This document shows positions 16,859 through 25,849 of a stretch of 64,000 bases of DNA, in pieces. The notes beneath the pieces are model-generated. The model had not been told where the DNA came from. It searched no databases and saw only the letters and a program-made list of their open reading frames with translations. The translations under genes and the position numbers were made by a program. This DNA is from Microbispora sp. H11081. GTDB lineage: Bacteria; Actinomycetota; Actinomycetes; Streptosporangiales; Streptosporangiaceae. Location of the stretch: assembly GCF_012999535.1 (NCBI RefSeq), contig NZ_JABBWV010000001.1, forward strand, positions 1,054,001-1,118,000, written 5' to 3'. Every line of letters starts with the position of its first letter. The first letter of the stretch is position 1.

Positions 16859-18952
16859 TCAGGTCATCGTGAGATGTGCCGGCTCCGAAAGCACGGCAGC
16901 CGCTGCGGGGAGGTCTGCCAGACGGGTCGCGAGCGTCTCGACGGCGAGTTCGCGGGGCAGCAGGGCGCTGAACTTCAGGCCGTTCAGCGCCCTGTCGTCG
17001 ATGTCGGGTCGGCTGAGCTCACGGGCGAGGTCCTGCCACCACCCGGTGCCCGTCAGGTCGTTCCTCAGCCTGACGTGCAGGTCGTCCACGCGCTGGGTCG
17101 GATCGGCGAGCGGGCCGAGCGTGGCTTTGATCGTGGCGTTGGCGCGGTATCCGGCCCAGGTCCACCACTGCATGTCGCCGTCGTTTCGCACGATGACGGT
17201 GCCGCCGGAGTGGACGAGGTCACGGCTGTCTTCCCGTATCCGCGCGAGTCCGTTCGCTGCGCGGCGAGTGAGCTTCACCGGAGGGTCGGCGCCCAGAACG
17301 ACGTCCCGCATGGCTCGCGACAGGGCGAAGGATGCGCCGCCGGACATGGAGGTCGCCCAGCGTGCCTTGCCGCCGCCGCCTTCGACGGGCTGGACGAAGC
17401 ACCGCCGCCGTTTCCAGTCGATCCAGTCCACGACCCAGGTACGGCCGGCCAGCAGCAGGAGGCGCGGCCCCGAGACGGCGGACGTCAGGAGACCGGGATC
17501 CGTCCGGCCGATCTCGGCGTTGCCGCGCAGGACGGTGAACTCCGGCGGGGCCGTGAACACCGCGGTGAGATCCATGAAGTTCCGGCGGCCGAAGCGCTGC
17601 TCGGCCTGAGGGCCGACGAGCAGAGCGCCGCCGTCTCGCTCGAGAAAGCCCTGCTCGATGAGATGGTCGAGCACCGGGCGCGCGTGCTGCTCACGGAAAG
17701 GGCCGAGTCCGTGCCACCAGTCCGGCCACAGGGCGTCGCCTATGCGGCCCTCCTGCAGGGTGAGCGCGAGGAGCTGCTGCGCGACGATGTGCCGAGGCGC
17801 GGGCGGCGGCTGCAGGGGTTCGACGAAACCCGTGCTCCACAGCAGCAGGAGCCCCGCTGAGGCGAGGAGATCCTCCGGCGTCAGGGCCAGGACGAGGCAG
17901 TTGCGCCTGACTCCCGAGCGCCTGCCCGTGCGTCCCAGGCGCTGGAGGAACGACGCGACCGACCACGGAGCGTTGATCTGGATGACCCTATCCAGGTCCC
18001 CGACGTCGATGCCCAGTTCCAGCGTGGAGGTCGAGACGATGACGCAGTCGCGAGACTGGGCGAAGGCCTCTTCCGCGCGCCGGCGCTCCTCAGCCGAGAG
18101 GGAGGAGTGGGAGAGGAACGTCGTGACGCCGTGGTCCCGCAGCAACTGACCGAGCTCTTCTACCATCCTGCGGGAGTCGCAGAAGACGAGCCGCTTCTCG
18201 CCCTGATGCAGTGCCGCGATGACGCGGGCGGCGTTGACGACGGACCCGACGTGGTCCAGTTCCACATCGGCGGCTCCGGGATCCGCTCCCGTCTCAGGGG
18301 CGATCACTTTCGCGGGCCGGGTCCCGGCGCCCGAACCCTGTAGCCAGGAGAGCAGTTCATGGGGATTGCCCACCGTCGCCGACAGGCCGATGCGCTGGAG
18401 TGGTCGTCCGGCCAGCCGGGTGAGGCGCTCCAGGACGGCGAGCAGGTGCCAGCCCCGATCGTCGCGGGCGAAGGCGTGCACCTCGTCGACCACGATCGCC
18501 CGCAGATCCGCCAGCAGGCGGCGGTGGTCCACCCCAAAGCTGATGAGCATGGCCTCCAGGGATTCCGGGGTGGTCAACAGGATGTCGGGCGGATCGCGCA
18601 GGATCGCCTGACGGCGGGAGCCGGACACGTCCCCGTGCCAGAGCTCGACCCGTCTGCCGAGCCAGCCCGCGTACGCCTGCAGGCGCGGCGCCAGGTTGTT
18701 GAGCAGGGCCTTCAGCGGGCAGACGTACAGCACCGACAGGCCGGTCCAGGTCTGTTCCTCCATCATGGACAGCAACGGGAACGTCGCCGCCTCGGTCTTG
18801 CCTCCGGCCGTAGGCGCGATCAACAGCGCGTCCTGCCCCTCGCCGATGGGGCCCAGCGCCTCCTGCTGCAGCGGCCGCAGCCGGGCCCAGCCGAGCGTGT
18901 TGGTGAGGTGGTACGCGATCGTCGGATGCAGTGCGAGTGTCGGCGAGGTCAC
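16859..18952 (-). CDS. brxHI: Lhr/BrxHI-like DEAD/DEAH-box helicase
   Basis: A 697-residue superfamily-2 helicase. Motif I APTAGGKTE is at residues 46-54, DEVH at 156-159, SAT at 191-193 and QRLGRTGRR at 337-345, followed by a winged-helix and beta-rich C-terminal region as in Lhr-type enzymes. Size and pairing with a BrxD-like ATPase match BrxHI, which accompanies BrxD in BREX types 2 and 6. It is the last gene of a seven-gene operon and its start overlaps the BrxD-like stop by 4 bp. No PglZ or PglX lies in this operon, so a standard BREX is excluded; the helicase probably processes DNA under control of the kinase/phosphatase genes upstream (inference). Confidence 0.85.
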   Translation of the reverse strand: MTSPTLALHPTIAYHLTNTLGWARLRPLQQEALGPIGEGQDALLIAPTAGGKTEAATFPLLSMMEEQTWTGLSVLYVCPLKALLNNLAPRLQAYAGWLGRRVELWHGDVSGSRRQAILRDPPDILLTTPESLEAMLISFGVDHRRLLADLRAIVVDEVHAFARDDRGWHLLAVLERLTRLAGRPLQRIGLSATVGNPHELLSWLQGSGAGTRPAKVIAPETGADPGAADVELDHVGSVVNAARVIAALHQGEKRLVFCDSRRMVEELGQLLRDHGVTTFLSHSSLSAEERRRAEEAFAQSRDCVIVSTSTLELGIDVGDLDRVIQINAPWSVASFLQRLGRTGRRSGVRRNCLVLALTPEDLLASAGLLLLWSTGFVEPLQPPPAPRHIVAQQLLALTLQEGRIGDALWPDWWHGLGPFREQHARPVLDHLIEQGFLERDGGALLVGPQAEQRFGRRNFMDLTAVFTAPPEFTVLRGNAEIGRTDPGLLTSAVSGPRLLLLAGRTWVVDWIDWKRRRCFVQPVEGGGGKARWATSMSGGASFALSRAMRDVVLGADPPVKLTRRAANGLARIREDSRDLVHSGGTVIVRNDGDMQWWTWAGYRANATIKATLGPLADPTQRVDDLHVRLRNDLTGTGWWQDLARELSRPDIDDRALNGLKFSALLPRELAVETLATRLADLPAAAAVLSEPAHLTMT

Positions 18953-20274
18953 GGCAGGTCGAGCTCCACATCGTCCGCGGAGACCGCCGGGCGGCCACGG
19001 CGGAACGCGTTGAGCTCGTCGTCGTTCAGCTCTCCCTCCGTGACCGTGACCTGCCGGTAGTCCCGCCGGGGGTCGAAATCCTCGTGATCGGAAACCCGGT
19101 ACAGCACGTCGGCGACGAGCTTGCGGAGGAAGATCCGGGGCGCCACGCCGGCTCCCAGATGTCCGGCGACCGCGGTGGCCAGATCCTTGACGTACGCGTC
19201 GTCGACAAGGTCCCTGATCCGCTGCTCGGCCGGATCCCCCTGGGCGTACAGGTCGCGTACGGCGCAGCCCAGCTCGACCAGCTTGTCCCGGTCGAACCCG
19301 GTGAGCCGGATCTGCACCGCGCGGGCGGTGTCGAACCGCGCGTCGGTTTTGAAGTCGGAGTGCAGCCGCTGGGCCAGGGCCGGGGATCGTTGCACTCCCT
19401 GTTGACCGTCGTAGAAGGCGGGAGTGCCGGTGATGACGAGATAGAGGCCGGGGAAGCGGCCCTTGTCGATTTCGTCGATCAGCTGCCGAAGCGCATTGAG
19501 GCTCCGCTCGCGGTTGTCGCTGCGCATCCGCTGCAGGGTCTCGACCTCGTCGAGCACGACCAGCAGTCCCGGGTAACCGCAGTCGCGCAGCACCACGAGC
19601 AGGCCCTGCAGGAAATGCAGGGCCGAGGTCGAATCGACGTCCCCCTTGAGCCCGGCATAGCGGCGGATGCTCGACGCGACGTTCAGGTCACCGCCCACCC
19701 AGGCGAGCAGGCCGTCCGCGGTCGCGTTGTCGCCCGACAGCCGGGCGCGGCGGTAGAAACGGAGGGCGGTCGCGAACGCGGGGGCGTTCTTGGCGGTCTC
19801 GGCCAGCCGTGACTCGATGAGGTCCTCGACCGCCGTGCTCATCGCCCTGCGGTCGTCCTTCGCGACTCCGGCGTCGTCCTCCAGAGCGAGAAGCCATGTG
19901 TCGACGATGTCCCGCAACGCGCTCGGCGGCGAACTCGCGGTGCTCAGCCCACCGATCAACGACCGGTAGACGGTCTCCAGCCGGTGCAGGGGCGTGGTCC
20001 GGTCCGAGATCTGGATCTCGCTGGTCGCCATCTTCTTCCGCTTGGCCCTTTCGGCCAGCCAGCGGGCGAAGAACGTCTTGCCCGAGCCGTACTCGCCGCG
20101 GACCGCCTTGAATCCCGCGCTTCCGGCAGCGACCGCTGTCAGATCGTCGTCGAGCGCCTTCTCGAACCGCTCCATGCCGACCGCGAACAGGTCCAGGCCG
20201 TTGCGCGGGACAGTCCCACGGCCCAGAGCGTCGATGATCTGCCGCCGCCTTGCCCGGCTCACCTTCGCCGTCAC
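18949..20274 (-). CDS. brxD: BrxD-like P-loop ATPase
   Basis: A 441-residue STAND/ORC-like ATPase of the BREX ATP-binding (DUF2791) family. Walker A GEYGSGKT is at residues 60-67 and Walker B LLVVLDEVE at 237-245, followed by RSDNRERSLNALRQLIDEI and the sensor-like ITGTPAF. The short N-terminal helix RRRQIIDALGRGTVP is typical of BrxD. It is translationally coupled to both neighbours (overlaps of 4 bp). In BREX types 2 and 6 BrxD accompanies the BrxHI helicase; here the pair is joined instead to a vWA/PP2C/kinase triad and a ZorAB-like membrane pair. Confidence 0.85.
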   Translation of the reverse strand: MTAKVSRARRRQIIDALGRGTVPRNGLDLFAVGMERFEKALDDDLTAVAAGSAGFKAVRGEYGSGKTFFARWLAERAKRKKMATSEIQISDRTTPLHRLETVYRSLIGGLSTASSPPSALRDIVDTWLLALEDDAGVAKDDRRAMSTAVEDLIESRLAETAKNAPAFATALRFYRRARLSGDNATADGLLAWVGGDLNVASSIRRYAGLKGDVDSTSALHFLQGLLVVLRDCGYPGLLVVLDEVETLQRMRSDNRERSLNALRQLIDEIDKGRFPGLYLVITGTPAFYDGQQGVQRSPALAQRLHSDFKTDARFDTARAVQIRLTGFDRDKLVELGCAVRDLYAQGDPAEQRIRDLVDDAYVKDLATAVAGHLGAGVAPRIFLRKLVADVLYRVSDHEDFDPRRDYRQVTVTEGELNDDELNAFRRGRPAVSADDVELDLP

Positions 20275-21830
20275 GGCTCATCCTCCTCGAGGAACTGCTC
20301 TTCCAGCAGTCGCACGTTCAGTTCGACCGTACGGTCGCCGTCCTTGAGCATGATCACCTGGCTCTGCTCCACGTTGAGCAGGTTCTTCAGGGCCCGCATC
20401 AGCAGGACCGTCCTGTCTGCGGTGTCTGCGAGCAGCAGCGCGATGTTCGCCACCGACTCGCGTCCGGTGCCCGCGGCGAGGTGGTCGATGAGACGGGCCA
20501 CCTCGACGTCATCGACGACGCCACCCCGGGGAGCCAGCCGCCGCTGCTCGGCATAGGTATCCGAGGCGACCACTCGTTGCCCCAACGACTGCTGGACTGG
20601 AGACGGGAGCTGCGCGGCCGGCGGCGGTGAGGGCCGTGGTGCCGGGGTGGGTGGTGCCGTAGCTGTTCCCGGCTGTGACTTCGGCGGCGGCGGCGCACAC
20701 CTGGACTGCGACCCTGGCTGCAGAGGTGCCGGTGGTCGAGGCGCAGCCGGCTCGGCTGGCGGGCGTGGCGCTAAGACCACGGGAGGCTTGGAAACAGAGA
20801 CGGGCATCCGCTGCCGCTCGGGAGACGTTGAAGCCGGCGGCTGCGACAGGGACGGCCGGCTTCCCGGTGCCGGCCGGCTCACGGGCACACTGACACGGCC
20901 CGAGCCCGGCAGGTGAATCGGGGCGGCAGGCCCGGTGTGCATGGACGCCTGTGGCCGAGGAGGGCGGGTCACCGCGATGCGCTTGCGGCCGGCGAGAGCC
21001 TGGACCCACTCGGCCGCGATCGGACGGGTGCCACGCGGGCCCTGCGCGCGGGTGAAGAGCTCCCTGACCGCGGTGACCACATGGTCCGGCAGGCCGGGAA
21101 GCAGCGCCGGCTCGTCACCGGGCCGCACGGACGGGGTCCGCGAGAGCACCCGGCCGATCAGCAGCGCGAGCTTGTAGCGGTCGGTGTCCAGTTCCGGCCC
21201 GCTGGAGGGCTGGTGGGGATCATTCCAGTCCGGCGTGTGCGCCTGCCGTAGCACCGGTTCCGCTCCGTGCCGGCGCAGGCCGTCGCAGTCGAGCATGAAG
21301 ACCTTGTACGGCCGGCCTGGGCGCCACAGGAGGTTCCGGAAGGAAAGGTCCCCGACGATCCACCCATGAGTGTGCAGCAGGTCGATCAGCTTGGCGGCCA
21401 GCGTCGCGATCTCGAGGCGGCCGTCGATGTCCGGCTGGTGCAGGTCCTGCCACGCCCAGTTCGGTTCGTACAGCAGATACTGCAGCTCGACCAGCTTGGG
21501 CTTGCCGCCGATCGTGCTGTAGAAGTCCTTGGGCACGTGCGGCATGAGGAAGCCGGTCACCTGGCCTCCGTTCACCACCCTCGCGACGGGCCAGGCGCAC
21601 TGGTCCAGCAGGGCGCGCACTTCCACGGCCGTCTGCCGATGCCCGAACTCGACGAGTTCCGCGAGAGCCGCGCCGTTCACCTGGCCGGCCTGCGGCATGT
21701 ACTCCTTGTAGACGAGGTTCTCCGGTCCGAGCACACGGGTGACCACCCCCTGGCCGCCCTTGTCGAGGGGGACGGGTTCAAGGGGCAGCGTGGCACGGTG
21801 CCGGTCGAGCGGATGGGGCGTGAAGGCCAT
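20271..21830 (-). CDS. TerY-P-type protein kinase with Pro-rich linker
   Basis: A 519-residue kinase-fold protein. The Gly-rich loop GGQG is at residues 25-28, the lysine in VYKEY at 42, the catalytic loop GDLSFRN at 160-166 (G replaces the usual H of HRD, D161 and N166 kept) and DCDG at 181-184 in place of DFG. A long Pro/Ser-rich linker (about 290-410) joins it to a small C-terminal alpha/beta domain ending NVRLLEEQFLEEDEP. Non-canonical HRD and DFG motifs are common in the kinases of TerY-P triads. The start codon directly abuts the PP2C stop, and the end overlaps the ATPase start. Confidence 0.82.
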   Translation of the reverse strand: MAFTPHPLDRHRATLPLEPVPLDKGGQGVVTRVLGPENLVYKEYMPQAGQVNGAALAELVEFGHRQTAVEVRALLDQCAWPVARVVNGGQVTGFLMPHVPKDFYSTIGGKPKLVELQYLLYEPNWAWQDLHQPDIDGRLEIATLAAKLIDLLHTHGWIVGDLSFRNLLWRPGRPYKVFMLDCDGLRRHGAEPVLRQAHTPDWNDPHQPSSGPELDTDRYKLALLIGRVLSRTPSVRPGDEPALLPGLPDHVVTAVRELFTRAQGPRGTRPIAAEWVQALAGRKRIAVTRPPRPQASMHTGPAAPIHLPGSGRVSVPVSRPAPGSRPSLSQPPASTSPERQRMPVSVSKPPVVLAPRPPAEPAAPRPPAPLQPGSQSRCAPPPPKSQPGTATAPPTPAPRPSPPPAAQLPSPVQQSLGQRVVASDTYAEQRRLAPRGGVVDDVEVARLIDHLAAGTGRESVANIALLLADTADRTVLLMRALKNLLNVEQSQVIMLKDGDRTVELNVRLLEEQFLEEDEP

Positions 21831-22703
21831 TCAGACCCTCCAGATGCACACGGCGGTCCGGTCGTCGTCGTGCGTTTTCGCCCGGAAGCTCATCTGCCAG
21901 AAGAACTCGGGCAGGGACGGCGGCCGGCTCCACCAGCTCGCCAACCGGGAGCTCACCTGCGGCCCCCGCATCGGCTTGCCCAGTCCGTCGGTGCACAGCA
22001 GCAGCATGTCGCCTGGGTACAAGTCGGCATAACTGACTTCCACATGCTCGATATCGCGGGGCAGCGCGTGGGTCGCCGAGGTCGAGACCCCCGTGTCGGC
22101 ATCATCCTCGCCGAAGCACGATGTCCATACGCCCCGATGCAGGTGCCACGCCATGCAGTCGCCGACCCGGACCAGCACGGCGCGATGCACGGGCGCCTCG
22201 GGCGCCTCCTGGAGACTGGCGGCGAGGAACGTCGTGGACAGCTCGTCCGGTGGCATCCCGAGTTCATCCGCCCGGTTGCGGATCTCGCCGGCGATGCCGT
22301 CCACGAACTCCCGGACGTCCGTCACGTGGTCAGGGGCGATCAGCAGCGTGGAAAGATAAGCCTGCGCGACCTCGCAGGCCGTGGCCGCTCCGACATGCGA
22401 GCCCTCCTTGCTGCCGAGTCCGTCCGCCACGCAGGCCAGCAGTGTGCGGTCGCCGTCGTGCCAGAGCCCCATCGCGTCTTGACGTACGGTGCCGTAGTAA
22501 CGGTGCGCGTCCCCTCGGATGGATGCGGCGCGCACCTCCAGCCCGGGCAGCGCGGCACCGTCGATTTCGGTATCCGGCCGCCGTACGGCCGGCAGCGGAC
22601 CCGGCTGTGAGATCACTCGCGGCTCACGGCCGATGACGAGCGGCTGTGGAAACCCGGGCACCGTCTCCGCCGCCGCCGTCTCGTACTCCTGGACCTGTTC
22701 CAT
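21831..22703 (-). CDS. PP2C-family protein phosphatase
   Basis: A 290-residue PP2C phosphatase. Metal-binding motifs are VADGLGS at 92-98, VGDC at 180-183, CTDGL at 237-241 and DDDRTAV at 279-285; the family's early RxxNxD motif appears as VRQDA. It should dephosphorylate Ser/Thr residues, most likely targets of the kinase encoded immediately downstream. Together with the adjacent vWA protein and kinase it forms the vWA-PP2C-kinase triad known as TerY-P, reported as anti-phage in E. coli by Gao and colleagues (2020). Confidence 0.88.
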   Translation of the reverse strand: MEQVQEYETAAAETVPGFPQPLVIGREPRVISQPGPLPAVRRPDTEIDGAALPGLEVRAASIRGDAHRYYGTVRQDAMGLWHDGDRTLLACVADGLGSKEGSHVGAATACEVAQAYLSTLLIAPDHVTDVREFVDGIAGEIRNRADELGMPPDELSTTFLAASLQEAPEAPVHRAVLVRVGDCMAWHLHRGVWTSCFGEDDADTGVSTSATHALPRDIEHVEVSYADLYPGDMLLLCTDGLGKPMRGPQVSSRLASWWSRPPSLPEFFWQMSFRAKTHDDDRTAVCIWRV

Positions 22704-22734
22704 GTGCGGTTCCTCTTCCGGCTGCGGTTCGCGA

Positions 22735-23406
22735 TCAGAGCGGGTCGGGGGCGAGGACCGTGTAGCCCGGCACCTGGTCGGGGATGATGAGCTGGGCCGT
22801 GCCCGAGGGATTGGAGGACGACGCGACGGCCGACTGGACGACGGAGTTGAGCAGCTGCCGGGCGAACTCGCGGAGAGCCTGTGTCGGCGACATGTCGCCG
22901 TTGGCGATGAACGCCCGGAACGTGGCCACCTGTTGCAGAGTCGCCGGATCCACGTCGCCGAAGCCGAACGCCAGGATGGTCGGATGAGCCCGAAAATCGC
23001 GGCTGACCAGGTCCTTGTGCTCCAAGTGCCAGTCGTCCGTCGGGAGCCCGTCGGTGAGGAAGAACACCGTGGGCCGGTACGGCGCGTGCCCGGCCAGCTT
23101 CAGGCCCGCGATGTCCTGCTCGATGGTGCGCTTGAGCAGGGAGAACGCGGCGCCGTAGCTGGTCGCGCCGCGCGGGGACAGCTGGGGGATGGAGTGCACG
23201 TCGTTGAGGTCGGCCAGCGGGAGCAGCACCTCGGCGGTGCTGCTGAACCCGATGATGCCGAGCCTGGCCCGGTCCGCCACGACCGGGTTGCTGGCGATCT
23301 CCTGGTAGATCAGGGGAAGTTCCTGGTTGATGGCATCGAGTGGCGGTCCCTGCATGGAGTACGACTCGTCGCAGACCAGGTAGAAGGGGAGTACCTGTTC
23401 GCTCAT
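22735..23406 (-). CDS. vWA-domain protein (TerY-like)
   Basis: A 223-residue protein that is essentially one von Willebrand factor A domain. The complete MIDAS is visible: DESYS at residues 13-17, the Thr in GATSYG at 80-85 and the Asp in LTDGLP at 118-123. TerY-type vWA proteins are scaffolds or targets in kinase/phosphatase switches. ATG 23406 lies 10 bp after the stop of the ZorB-like gene. An upstream extension of the frame exists but overlaps that gene and lacks domain sense. Confidence 0.87.
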   Translation of the reverse strand: MSEQVLPFYLVCDESYSMQGPPLDAINQELPLIYQEIASNPVVADRARLGIIGFSSTAEVLLPLADLNDVHSIPQLSPRGATSYGAAFSLLKRTIEQDIAGLKLAGHAPYRPTVFFLTDGLPTDDWHLEHKDLVSRDFRAHPTILAFGFGDVDPATLQQVATFRAFIANGDMSPTQALREFARQLLNSVVQSAVASSSNPSGTAQLIIPDQVPGYTVLAPDPL

Positions 23407-23416
23407 CAGGTGGTCC

Positions 23417-23956
23417 TCAGCTCTCAGTGGTGGGGGAGCAGCCGCCGGAGACGAAATAGATCTCCATGGAGATCGACCCGCTCGGGGCGGCGAGGTCATG
23501 GAAGTTACGGGTGGCCGCGGTCTGGAAGATGCCGGGGAACGCCTTGCCTGCGGCCGCGTTGACTCGCGTAGCCAGGTGCACGCCTTCCCCCGCGCCTCCA
23601 TTGGCGCCGAAAGTCAGCACCATCCCGGCATGCCGTCCGGCCAGGCGCTTCCTGTGTTTGAGCAGCTCTCGCCTCACCGTGCCGAGCAGTTCGGCATCCG
23701 AGGCGCCGGAATTCACCCGGAAGGAGATCTTGGTGGGCTTGGCGGCCACTCCGGCGGCACGGGTGACGCAGGGCGATGGGGACGGGCTCGGCGAAGGCGA
23801 CGCGGTTCCCTTACCCGCAAGGGGCTTGGCCGGGATGGGTGGCGGCGCCTGTGCGCCCAGCATGATGATCGTGAGCCCCAGCAGAAGGTCGGCGAACAGC
23901 CAGCCTGCGAGGAGCAACGATGGAGCCGAACCGCGATGGTTGATCACGGGCGCCAT
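23417..23956 (-). CDS. ZorB/MotB-like membrane protein with short OmpA-like domain
   Basis: A 179-residue protein. One membrane segment spans residues 13-34 and carries Asp23 (GWLFADLLLGLTIIML), the layout of MotB/ZorB stator helices where that Asp conducts ions. A Pro/Ser linker (PSPSPSPSP) leads to an 80-residue domain with TFGANGGAGEGVHLATRVNAAAGKAF, reminiscent of the OmpA peptidoglycan-binding pattern of spaced Gly/Asn residues followed by a helix with Arg. The assignment rests on pattern and on the neighbour upstream, which looks like the ZorA partner; the two genes overlap by 13 bp. Confidence 0.62.
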   Translation of the reverse strand: MAPVINHRGSAPSLLLAGWLFADLLLGLTIIMLGAQAPPPIPAKPLAGKGTASPSPSPSPSPCVTRAAGVAAKPTKISFRVNSGASDAELLGTVRRELLKHRKRLAGRHAGMVLTFGANGGAGEGVHLATRVNAAAGKAFPGIFQTAATRNFHDLAAPSGSISMEIYFVSGGCSPTTES

Positions 23957-25740
23957 CCCTCGATCCCCTCGCCGCTTTTCTCAGCGAAGCCCGAGGTGTC
24001 GCCCGCATTGAGGGAGATCGGGCCATGCGGATCATTCGTGGGTCCGGCAGGGACCGAGGTGGGGGCAGGGACGGCCGGGGTGTCGGCGCCGGAGGATTCC
24101 CCGGCACCGGCGGCGAGGCCCGCGGTGACGGCCGCGGCGGCCTGTCGTACCGCCTCGTCCAGCCGGGCGATGGCGCCCTGCAGCGCGGCGATCTCGGGGC
24201 CGGTGACCTCACGGACGGCTGCCGGAACCTCCTGAAGAGACCGAGCCAGATCCGCGGGCAGCCGGTCCAGGGCGTCGCGCGTCTCCTCCAGCAGGCGTAC
24301 GGTGCGACCGGCGGTGTCCGAGACCATCTCGATCCTGACGGCATGCGCGCTCGCGGTCCCGGCCCAGTCGTCGAGCGCCTCTCTGATGTCGGCTCCGGCG
24401 CCGCCGAGTACGGCGGCGAGGGTGCCGCTGCCGCTGGTGAGGGCATGGCTGATCCGGTCACCGCTCTCGGTGGCGGCGGTCTCCATCCGGCCCAGGGCGG
24501 AACCGATACCGGCCGTCGCGCTCACCAGTTCGCCGACCCGCGCGTCAAGGCTCACCGCCGTGTCGCGTACGGCCTGCTCGGTCGAGCTCGCGAGGTCGCG
24601 GACGACCTGGCCGGTCGAGTCCGCCAGGTCCCGCACGGCCTGGCCGGTCGAATCTCCCAGATCTCGCACTACCAGGCCTGTCGAGGCCGCGAGATCCTTC
24701 ACGACCTGCCCCGCGGATGTCGTCAGATCCCGGACGACCTGTCCTGTGGACGACGTCATTTCGCGTACGGCCTGCTCGGTCAGCGTCGCCAGCTCGTCGA
24801 CGGACTTCCGTACGCCGCTGGTCGAATCGAGGATGACGGTGCTGAGCCGGTCGCCGACGCGGTTCACCGCCACGTCTGTCTTCTCGCCGACCGAGTCGAT
24901 CGCGTAGGCGGTGCGCTCGACCGAGTGCAGCAATGTCTCCGCGGCGGAGGAGACCGCGGCCATGTGCTTGTCGAGGGTCGCGATCGAGTCCCGCACCTCG
25001 GTGACGCCCGCCGTCAGCGCTTCCGTGGCCTGGCCGGTGGCCTCCAGCGCCTTCTCGAGTTCCTCCACCACCTGGGTGTGAACCTTGCTCATGGTCCTGC
25101 CGACCTTGTTCAGCTCGCTCGCGCTCTTGGTCAGCTCGGCCTGGAACCGGGCCGGCGAGGCCAGCTTCACCTGGCCGAGCAGCAGGGTCGCCCGGGTCAG
25201 CGCGGCCAGCAGGCGTGAGCGAAGGGCGAGAGCCTCTTCCTCGGCCTCCTGCTCGATCGAGCGGCGCAGGAGTCGCTCGCCGAGAGTGACGACGATGAGC
25301 ACGCCGATCACCCCCAGGGTCATGAAGGCGACGCTGTCGAAGCGCAGCCAGTTCGAAAGCCTCCCATCGAAGCCCTGCTGCCACATCTCCAGGAACGGCC
25401 GGCGCGCCGTCTCGATGCCTCCAGCCGCCAGGGTCTCGCCGTACGCTGTCGTGGCCATCTTGAGCCCGAACCAGGTGGTGACGATGGGGAGGAAGACGAG
25501 TACAGGCTGCACTACGTCCATGAGCTTGAGCGCCCTGTGCCGCATACCCGCGCCAGATGCGAGTGACCGGACCGACTCTCCGGGAGGGAACGCGGCGAAC
25601 AGGTTCACCTCGCACCATCGGTCGGCCTGAGCAGGCGTGACGACGGCCTCTGCCAGCTCACGAAGCTGCTCGGCGCGGGGCCTCAGGCTCGGGTGCTCGG
25701 AGAGCGCGCGAAGTTCGGCGGCAAGCTCGTGGTCCGTCAC
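23944..25740 (-). CDS. ZorA/MotA-like membrane protein with long coiled-coil tail
   Basis: A 598-residue protein from GTG 25740. Two predicted membrane helices lie at about 76-96 (PVLVFLPIVTTWFGLKMA) and 136-156 (VAFMTLGVIGVLIVVTLG), separated by a loop, after a 70-residue soluble N-terminus. About 440 residues of coiled coil follow, including seven 11-residue repeats at 318-394 of the type STGQVVRDLxx. ZorA proteins of Zorya systems are likewise membrane ion-channel subunits with a long intracellular tail. MotA/ExbB family residues are not obvious, so the assignment leans on the overlapping ZorB-like gene. It is the first gene of the seven-gene operon. Confidence 0.58.
   Translation of the reverse strand: MTDHELAAELRALSEHPSLRPRAEQLRELAEAVVTPAQADRWCEVNLFAAFPPGESVRSLASGAGMRHRALKLMDVVQPVLVFLPIVTTWFGLKMATTAYGETLAAGGIETARRPFLEMWQQGFDGRLSNWLRFDSVAFMTLGVIGVLIVVTLGERLLRRSIEQEAEEEALALRSRLLAALTRATLLLGQVKLASPARFQAELTKSASELNKVGRTMSKVHTQVVEELEKALEATGQATEALTAGVTEVRDSIATLDKHMAAVSSAAETLLHSVERTAYAIDSVGEKTDVAVNRVGDRLSTVILDSTSGVRKSVDELATLTEQAVREMTSSTGQVVRDLTTSAGQVVKDLAASTGLVVRDLGDSTGQAVRDLADSTGQVVRDLASSTEQAVRDTAVSLDARVGELVSATAGIGSALGRMETAATESGDRISHALTSGSGTLAAVLGGAGADIREALDDWAGTASAHAVRIEMVSDTAGRTVRLLEETRDALDRLPADLARSLQEVPAAVREVTGPEIAALQGAIARLDEAVRQAAAAVTAGLAAGAGESSGADTPAVPAPTSVPAGPTNDPHGPISLNAGDTSGFAEKSGEGIEGWRP
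24559..24789 (-). repeat. 33-bp in-frame repeats (hendecad coiled coil)
   Basis: Seven imperfect 33-bp units lie inside the ZorA-like gene. Each encodes an 11-residue block of consensus xxSTGQVVRDL. The period of 11 indicates a hendecad coiled coil with a slight right-handed supercoil rather than a heptad one. Such repeats expand and contract by slippage, so tail length may vary between strains. Confidence 0.8.
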
Positions 25741-25849
25741 GGATGACCGACGTCCTCTCGTCAAATTGGGTTGAGCGTCAATGGAATTCCGGATGGACCG
25801 GTCCAGGCACAAGGAAATCGGCGCGATCTTCCCGATTTTGTGGTGCAAG

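Noticed and set aside
16859-20274. Complete BREX system
   Set aside because: BrxD and BrxHI-like genes are present but PglZ, PglX and BrxC/PglY are absent from the operon.
24559-24789. CRISPR-like direct repeats
   Set aside because: Period 33 bp with no spacers, fully in frame; a coding hendecad repeat.
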